Source of the DNA: Candidatus Hydrogenedentota bacterium
Lineage (GTDB): Bacteria; Hydrogenedentota; Hydrogenedentia; Hydrogenedentales; CAITNO01
Direction: 5' to 3'
Assembly: GCA_029554925.1 (NCBI GenBank)
Contig: JAKPUV010001141.1
Coordinates: 1-6,084 of the forward strand
DNA length: 6,084 nt
Part shown: positions 1 to 3,834 of the stretch, piece after piece
Numbering within the stretch: position 1 is the first letter of the stretch
Layout: every line of letters begins with the position of its first letter
Notes under the pieces: generated by a model
Database searches by the model: none
Seen by the model: only the letters and a program-made list of their open reading frames with translations
What the model was told of the DNA's origin: nothing
Made by a program: the position numbers and the translations under genes

Positions 1-651
1 CATGACCACGGCACGCTGGTGAACGCCCTGCTCTTCCACTGCCCCGGGTTCCAGCGCGCCGGGGCCGACCAGAACCGGCCCGGCATTGTCCACCGCCTCG
101 ACCGCGACACCTCCGGGGTCATGGTGGCGGCGAAGACGCGGCGGGCGTTCATCTCCCTCGCGGAGCAGGCCGCCGCCCACACCTTTGACCGGCGCTACCT
201 CGCCCTCGTGCGGGGCGAGTTCCCCGAGGACCGCGCGCGCATAGACGCGCCCCTGGGCCGCAGCCTGGCCGACCCGTCCAAGATGGCGGTCACGGGGCTG
301 TACGCCCGCGAGGCGGTCACGCATGTCGAGGTGCTGGAGCGTTTCGGCGCGGCGTCCCTCGTGCGGCTGCGGCTGGAGACCGGCCGCACCCACCAGATCC
401 GCGTCCACATGCGCTTTGCCGGCCGCCCCATCCTCGGCGACCCCGTCTACGGCGTGTCGGACTTCCGGGGCATGGACCTGCCGGAGGACACGACGGCCGC
501 CCTCAACGGCCTGCGCGGCCAGGCCCTCCACGCGGGCCTTCTCGGATTCACCCACCCGGCCACCGGCCAGCGCCTCCAGTTCGAGGCCGACCCGCCGGAG
601 GACTTCACCCGCGCGCTGAACGCCCTGCGCGCCCTGGCAGGAGCAAAATGA
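1..651 (+). CDS. RluA-family 23S rRNA pseudouridine synthase (5' truncated)
   Basis: This enzyme isomerises specific uridines in structured RNA to pseudouridine; by overall resemblance it is closest to the RluD/RluC type, which modifies large-subunit rRNA in the cytoplasm. The reading frame is open from base 1, so the true start lies upstream; 216 residues are present against about 300-325 in the family, and the S4-type RNA-binding domain and first part of the catalytic domain are missing. Visible landmarks, counted from the first codon in the window, are TLVNALL at 5-11, the catalytic motif HRLDRDTSG at 31-39 with nucleophilic Asp34, SKMAVTG near 93-99, GRTHQIRVHM at 128-137 and GDPVYG near 146-151. 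The Val codon at 19 is internal to the family motif and is not a start. Its TGA stop overlaps an ATG (ATGA at 648-651) that is probably a relic start of the next gene. Family assignment is sure; the exact target uridine cannot be told. Confidence 0.95.
   Translation, partial: HDHGTLVNALLFHCPGFQRAGADQNRPGIVHRLDRDTSGVMVAAKTRRAFISLAEQAAAHTFDRRYLALVRGEFPEDRARIDAPLGRSLADPSKMAVTGLYAREAVTHVEVLERFGAASLVRLRLETGRTHQIRVHMRFAGRPILGDPVYGVSDFRGMDLPEDTTAALNGLRGQALHAGLLGFTHPATGQRLQFEADPPEDFTRALNALRALAGAK
639..643 (+). promoter_or_regulatory. Relic or active ribosome binding site before the ATG at 648
   Basis: AGGAG lies inside the last codons of the pseudouridine synthase gene, 4 bases before the ATG at 648. 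This is a better match to the anti-Shine-Dalgarno than the site now serving mpl. Together with the duplicated start sequence it suggests that mpl once initiated at 648, overlapping the upstream stop. Confidence 0.5.
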
Positions 652-657
652 CCCCGC

Positions 658-721
658 GCGGAAAAACGGGGACTGGCACAAGCGAAGCGCAGCGGAGACG
701 TGCCTGTCCCCGCTTTTCCGC
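658..721. repeat. REP-like long imperfect palindrome
   Basis: The arm at 658-679 pairs with the arm at 700-721 at 20 of 22 positions, around a 20-base loop (680-699). The cores are GGGGACTGGCAC and GTGCCTGTCCCC. Such short GC-rich palindromes between genes are typical of REP elements mobilised by Y1 (IS200/IS605-like, RAYT) transposases; no transposase gene is in the window, so that link is inferred. Transcribed, it would form a strong hairpin between the two coding regions. It is not followed by a T-run, so it is not an obvious intrinsic terminator, but it could stabilise the upstream transcript or damp expression of mpl. Confidence 0.7.
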
Positions 722-726
722 TCTCC

Positions 727-733
727 GGAAAGG
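727..733 (+). promoter_or_regulatory. Ribosome binding site of mpl
   Basis: GGAAAGG ends 6 bases before the ATG at 740 and supports that start. No other start codon upstream in this frame fits, and the next ATG (788) would remove the N-terminal nucleotide-binding strand. Confidence 0.6.
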
Positions 734-739
734 CGCCCC

Positions 740-2137
740 ATGACCCCCCGCGGAAAAATCCACTTCAGCGGCATCGGCGGCACCGCCATGGTCGGCGGGG
801 CGCGCCTCGCCCTCGAGGCGGGCTGGGAGGTGCGCGGCAGCGACAACCCGCTCTACCCGCCCACCTCCGACATGGTCGCCGCCCTCGGCGTGCCCGTCTA
901 CACGGGCTACGACGCCGCCAACCTCGACTGGAACCCCGACCTCGTGCTGCCCGGCAACGCCCTGAGCCGGGGCAACCCCGAGGTGGAGGCCGTCCTCTCG
1001 CGGCGCATGCGCTTCCTCAGCCTGCCCGAATGGCTGAAGGAGGAGGTGCTCCGGCCCCGGCGGCCCGTGGTCATCGCGGGCACCCACGGCAAGACCACCA
1101 CCACGGCGCTCACGGCCCACGTTCTCGAGCGCTGCGGCCTCGCCCCCGGCTACCTCATCGGCGGCCAGCCCCTCGGCTTCGAGCACCCCGCGCGCCTCGG
1201 CGCCCCCGGCGCCCCCTTCGTCATCGAGGGCGACGAGTACGACACCGCCTTCTTCGACAAGCGCGCCAAGTTCCTGCACTACCTCCCCGAGATCGCCGTC
1301 GTCACCTCCCTCGAGTTCGACCACGGCGACATCTACGCCGACCTCGCCGAGATCGAGACGGCCTTCCAGCGCATGCTGCGGCAGATTCCGAAGGAGGGCT
1401 GGCTCGTCGCCTGCGCCGACAACCACGCCGCGTCCCTCGTCCCCCGCGCCTACTGCCGGACCGCCACCTACGGATTCAGCGAGGGCGCCGACTGGCGGGG
1501 AGTCCCCGTGGAGCGCGGCGGGCGCCGACTCCTCGCCGTGCTGCGGAACGGCGAACCCTTCCTCGAGACCGAGCCCGCCCTCGCCGGGCGGCACAACGGG
1601 CAGAACGCCCTCGCCGCCGTCGCCGCCGCCGCCCTCCTCGGCGCGGACCCGGCGCAAATCGCCGCCGCCCTCGCCGACTTCCCCGGCGTCAAGCGCCGCA
1701 TGGAGGTCTTCCTGCGGCACCACGGCGCGGTCTTCGTCAACGACTTCGCCCACCACCCCACGGCCATCCGCGAGACCATCGCCGCCGCCCGCGAGAAATG
1801 GCCCGGCGCGCGCGTCCTCGCCCTCTTCGAGCCCCGCTCCAACACCACCGTCACCAACCGTTTCCAGGGCGAGCTCACCGGCGCCTTCGCCGCCGCCGAC
1901 CGCCTCTGGCTCGGCCCGGCGCACCGCGCCGAAAGCCTCCCCGAAAGCGAGCGCCTCGACCGCGCCCAAATGACCGCCGACCTCGCCGCCCGCGGCGTCC
2001 CCGCCGACGCCTGCGACGACGTCCCCGCCCTCGCCCGCGCCGTCTGGGAGGAATCCCGCGACGGTGACATCGTCCTCATCATGAGCAACGGCGCCTTCGG
2101 CGGCATCTACCGCATGTTCGCGGAAATGGCGGGCTGA
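740..2137 (+). CDS. mpl: UDP-N-acetylmuramate:L-alanyl-gamma-D-glutamyl-meso-diaminopimelate ligase (murein tripeptide ligase)
   Basis: Mpl joins the tripeptide L-Ala-gamma-D-Glu-meso-Dap, recovered from degraded wall, to UDP-MurNAc with ATP, so recycled peptide re-enters peptidoglycan synthesis in the cytoplasm. The 465 residues compare with about 457 in E. coli. Domain 1 begins with the Rossmann-like HFSGIGGTAM (8-17). The ATP-binding P-loop is GTHGKTTTT (114-122). Mpl-type signatures follow: EGDEYDTAFFDKR (163-175), LEFDHGDIY (191-199), FAHHPTA (336-342), FEPRSNT (363-369) and MSNGAFGG (448-455). The EYD.AFFDKR and EPRSNT motifs favour Mpl over MurC. No key residue appears lost. Codon use is strongly C-ending, with CTC preferred for Leu, unlike the downstream amidohydrolase gene. 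It probably shares a transcript with the pseudouridine synthase gene, now separated from it by the palindromic repeat. The assignment is firm by motif and length. Confidence 0.95.
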   Translation: MTPRGKIHFSGIGGTAMVGGARLALEAGWEVRGSDNPLYPPTSDMVAALGVPVYTGYDAANLDWNPDLVLPGNALSRGNPEVEAVLSRRMRFLSLPEWLKEEVLRPRRPVVIAGTHGKTTTTALTAHVLERCGLAPGYLIGGQPLGFEHPARLGAPGAPFVIEGDEYDTAFFDKRAKFLHYLPEIAVVTSLEFDHGDIYADLAEIETAFQRMLRQIPKEGWLVACADNHAASLVPRAYCRTATYGFSEGADWRGVPVERGGRRLLAVLRNGEPFLETEPALAGRHNGQNALAAVAAAALLGADPAQIAAALADFPGVKRRMEVFLRHHGAVFVNDFAHHPTAIRETIAAAREKWPGARVLALFEPRSNTTVTNRFQGELTGAFAAADRLWLGPAHRAESLPESERLDRAQMTADLAARGVPADACDDVPALARAVWEESRDGDIVLIMSNGAFGGIYRMFAEMAG

Positions 2138-2160
2138 GAGGCGCCTCCTCCGCCGTTTGG

Positions 2161-2419
2161 CCCCGATCGCCGGATAAGCGACGGCCAACGTGTTCGCTCC
2201 CGGGCGCGGCAAGCGGCGCCCCTACCAGAGGATTGCCCGGTGTTCTCGTGTATGCCCGAGGTATGGGCAGGTAGGGGCGCTGCTTGCTGCGCCCTCTTTG
2301 TTCTCGGCAGGACCGTCTCACCGGGCGAGTGCGGGCACGCCTTTCACGAGAGCATGCATTCTCCTGCGCGTTCACACAACACGCCTGATCCCGTCCCCCG
2401 CCCTATCCGGCAATCGGGG
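2161..2419. mobile_element. MITE-like element with terminal inverted repeats and 5-bp target duplication
   Basis: The left end (2161-2177) and the reverse complement of the right end (2403-2419) match at 15 of 17 bases, with consensus CCCCGATYGCCGGATAR. Immediately outside both ends is the same pentamer TTTGG (2156-2160 and 2420-2424), as expected for a target-site duplication. The 259-bp interior has no credible gene, so the element would be non-autonomous and depend on a transposase elsewhere. It lies between the mpl stop and the amidohydrolase promoter and interrupts no recognised gene. The family of the parent transposon is not recognised. An alternative is a chance or regulatory inverted repeat, but the exact abutting pentamers argue against it. 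Confidence 0.6.
2202..2294. repeat. Long internal inverted repeat (25-bp arms)
   Basis: The arm at 2202-2226 pairs with 2270-2294 at 23 of 25 positions, enclosing 43 bases. Both arms contain the core CGCCCCTACC or its complement GGTAGGGGCG. A smaller stem, TGCCC at 2253-2257 with GGGCA at 2265-2269, sits in the loop. The shape suggests a structured RNA or an independent REP-like palindrome nested inside the larger element. It may instead be the subterminal hairpin of that element. Confidence 0.65.
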
Positions 2420-2432
2420 TTTGGCGCCCCGC

Positions 2433-2461
2433 TGGAGCGGGCTTCGCGCGATTCGTATAAT
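2433..2461 (+). promoter_or_regulatory. Candidate sigma70-type promoter for the amidohydrolase gene
   Basis: A perfect -10 hexamer TATAAT lies at 2456-2461, in a region where A/T runs are otherwise rare. With a 17-base spacer the -35 hexamer would be TGGAGC (2433-2438), only three of six matches to TTGACA, so an activator may be needed. Transcription would start near 2468, giving a leader of about 40 bases. It lies just outside the right end of the MITE-like element. Confidence 0.4.
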
Positions 2462-2494
2462 GGCCGTTGCGCCGGAGCGCGGGGTTCCGGCGCC

Positions 2495-2503
2495 AGGAAA
2501 GGG
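2495..2503 (+). promoter_or_regulatory. Ribosome binding site of the amidohydrolase gene
   Basis: AGGAAAGGG lies 4 bases before the ATG at 2508 and 7 before a second in-frame ATG at 2511. It decides the start against the upstream in-frame ATG at 2460, which overlaps the -10 box and has no such site. Confidence 0.65.
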
Positions 2504-2507
2504 CCGG

Positions 2508-3815
2508 ATGATGCGCGCGTTTGAGGACATTCTCGGGCTGCTGGGGCAGATCCCCCTGGTGGACACGCATGAGCACCTGTGGGAGGAGTCGCACCGGATC
2601 GGGGTGCTGACGGAGCCGGAGAAGTACGGCCGCATCGCCGCGCCGGACTTCGGGATCCTGCTGAGCCACTACACGGACTCGGACCTCTGCTCGGCGGGGA
2701 TGCCGTCCGACCTGCTCCAGAAGATCACCTCGCCCTCCCTCTCTCCGAAGGAGAAGTGGGAGATCATCGCGCCGTGGTATCCCAAGGTGCGCAACACAGG
2801 CTACTTTCTGTGCCTGCGCGAGTCGCTGCGCCTGCTCTACGGCGAGACCGACCTGACGGCGGACAACGTGGAGTCCGTCTCCGCCCAGATCCGCGCGGGG
2901 ATCCAGCCGGGCTTCTACGAGCACCACCTCCGGAAAGTGGCGAACATTGACTACTGCCACGTGAACAGCCTGGAGGGCGAGGTGTTCATGAAGACGGAGA
3001 TGCCGGACCTGCTGGCGCAGGACCTGAGCTTCGTCGGCTTCTGCACCCTGGACAGCTGGCGGAAGAAGGCGGAGCTGGCGGACATTGAGGTGAACTCGCT
3101 GAAGGACTGGCACAAGGTCATTGACTGGTGCTTCGAGCAGTACGGCCCGCAGGCGGTGGCGCTGAAGAACCAGATGGCCTACGGCCGCCGCCTCGACTTC
3201 GCCCCCGTGACGGCAGGCGAGGCGGAGAAGCCCTTCGAGCGCCTGCTGGCGGACGGGAAGGACCTCACCGCCGACGAGCGCAAAATGGTCCAGGACCACC
3301 TGTTCCATTACTGCCTGAAGAAGGCGGCGGAGTACCACCTGCCGGTCAAGCTGCACACGGGCTACTACGCGGGCCACGGGTCCATGCCGCTGGAGCGCGT
3401 GCGCCAGAACGCCGGGGACCTGTGCGGGCTGCTGCGGGCCTACCCCAACGTGCGCTTCGACCTGTTCCACATCGGCTACCCCTACCAGGACGAGTACATC
3501 GCCCTCGCGAAGCAGTACCCCAACGCGTGGGTGGACATGTGCTGGGCGTGGATCATCAGCCCCGAGGCCTCGCGCCGTTTCCTCGCCGAGCTCCTCGTCA
3601 CCGCGCCGGCAAACAAGGTGTTTGTCTTCGGCGGCGACTTCATCCCCGTGGAGATGGTGCCCGGCCACGCCGCCGTCACCCGCCGGGGCGTGGCGCTGGT
3701 CCTGCGCGACCTGGTTGAGGAGGGCTGGCTCGCCGAGGCGGACGTGCCCGACATGGCCGAGCGCCTGATGCGCGGCAACGCCCACGACTTCTTCAAACAC
3801 CCCGCGAGGGGATGA
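2508..3815 (+). CDS. Amidohydrolase-superfamily protein (amidohydrolase_2 / uronate isomerase-like)
   Basis: A 435-residue soluble protein of the metal-dependent TIM-barrel amidohydrolase superfamily. It has no signal peptide, so it is probably cytoplasmic. The N-terminal strand carries VDTHEHL (18-24), where His21 and His23 form the HxH metal pair. Later candidate ligands or catalytic residues are His283 in KLHTGYYAGHG, His321 in LFHIGYP and Asp377 in FGGDF, in the order expected for the fold. A Lys in ALKNQ (220) lies on a middle strand but is not clearly a carboxylated bridging ligand. The long insertion between HxH and the barrel middle recalls uronate isomerases, but diagnostic residues are not secure. 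The substrate is unknown: a sugar acid isomerase, lactonase or decarboxylase are all possible. Either ATG (2508 or 2511) could be the start. Codon use favours CTG and GTG, unlike mpl. Its stop is 19 bp before the next gene, so the two probably form an operon. Confidence 0.85.
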   Translation: MMRAFEDILGLLGQIPLVDTHEHLWEESHRIGVLTEPEKYGRIAAPDFGILLSHYTDSDLCSAGMPSDLLQKITSPSLSPKEKWEIIAPWYPKVRNTGYFLCLRESLRLLYGETDLTADNVESVSAQIRAGIQPGFYEHHLRKVANIDYCHVNSLEGEVFMKTEMPDLLAQDLSFVGFCTLDSWRKKAELADIEVNSLKDWHKVIDWCFEQYGPQAVALKNQMAYGRRLDFAPVTAGEAEKPFERLLADGKDLTADERKMVQDHLFHYCLKKAAEYHLPVKLHTGYYAGHGSMPLERVRQNAGDLCGLLRAYPNVRFDLFHIGYPYQDEYIALAKQYPNAWVDMCWAWIISPEASRRFLAELLVTAPANKVFVFGGDFIPVEMVPGHAAVTRRGVALVLRDLVEEGWLAEADVPDMAERLMRGNAHDFFKHPARG

Positions 3816-3822
3816 CACCGCC

Positions 3823-3828
3823 GGGAGG
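3823..3828 (+). promoter_or_regulatory. Ribosome binding site of the DUF6259-like gene
   Basis: GGGAGG ends 6 bases before the ATG at 3835 and begins only 8 bases after the preceding stop. It supports the chosen start and co-transcription. Confidence 0.65.
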
Positions 3829-3834
3829 CTTCCC

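Larger units (their letters stand above)
648..743 (+). other. 31-codon reading frame bridging the pseudouridine synthase stop and the mpl start
   Basis: The ATG at 648 sits in an ATGA overlap with the upstream stop and has AGGAG in front. It opens 31 codons and ends at TGA 741-743, which itself forms ATGA with the mpl start at 740. The first six codons encode MTPRGK, the same residues that begin Mpl; the remainder reads through the palindromic repeat and is basic, without a recognisable domain. It is most likely a by-product of an insertion rather than a selected peptide. If translated, it could carry ribosomes from the upstream gene to mpl and preserve translational coupling. Confidence 0.3.
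648..758 (+). repeat. Imperfect 19-bp direct repeat duplicating the mpl start (648-666 and 740-758)
   Basis: The 19 bases at 648-666 and at 740-758 are identical apart from one base (G656 against C748). Each starts with ATGACCCC and ends with GCGGAAAAA. The 92-bp offset contains the palindromic repeat. The arrangement looks like a duplicated insertion target, or a duplication accompanying the insertion. Part of the match (GCGGAAAAA) also belongs to the arm of the palindrome, so the exact insertion boundary is ambiguous. Confidence 0.6.
2138..2507. other. 370-bp gene-free stretch
   Basis: No reading frame here shows family motifs or a plausible start. The stretch opens with a 10-bp perfect palindrome (2138-2147) directly after the mpl stop, then carries the MITE-like element (2161-2419) with a long internal inverted repeat, then a short promoter region (about 2433-2461) and leader for the amidohydrolase gene. 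The amidohydrolase frame happens to stay open back to about 2190, but that part crosses the repeat element and is not coding. No classical stem-loop plus T-run terminator for mpl was seen. Confidence 0.7.

Noticed and set aside
19..21. GTG as a start for the pseudouridine synthase
   Set aside because: It encodes the Val of the internal TLVNALL motif, and the frame is open to base 1 with family-like residues before it.
658..721. Palindrome as a classical intrinsic terminator of the pseudouridine synthase gene
   Set aside because: The stem is long but its loop is 20 bases and no T-run follows; a repeat element explains it better.
2138..2147. Perfect palindrome GAGGCGCCTC after the mpl stop as a terminator
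   Set aside because: It has no loop and no following T-run, so it would not form an intrinsic terminator.
605..2212. Long minus-strand reading frame opposite mpl
   Set aside because: Low-complexity Gly/Ala/Val/Glu-rich translation typical of the antisense frame of GC-rich coding DNA; the plus strand carries unmistakable Mpl motifs.
2190..2507. N-terminal extension of the amidohydrolase frame
   Set aside because: It runs through the MITE-like element and promoter region, has no ribosome binding site, and the family motif VDTHEH already lies 18 residues after the ATG at 2508.
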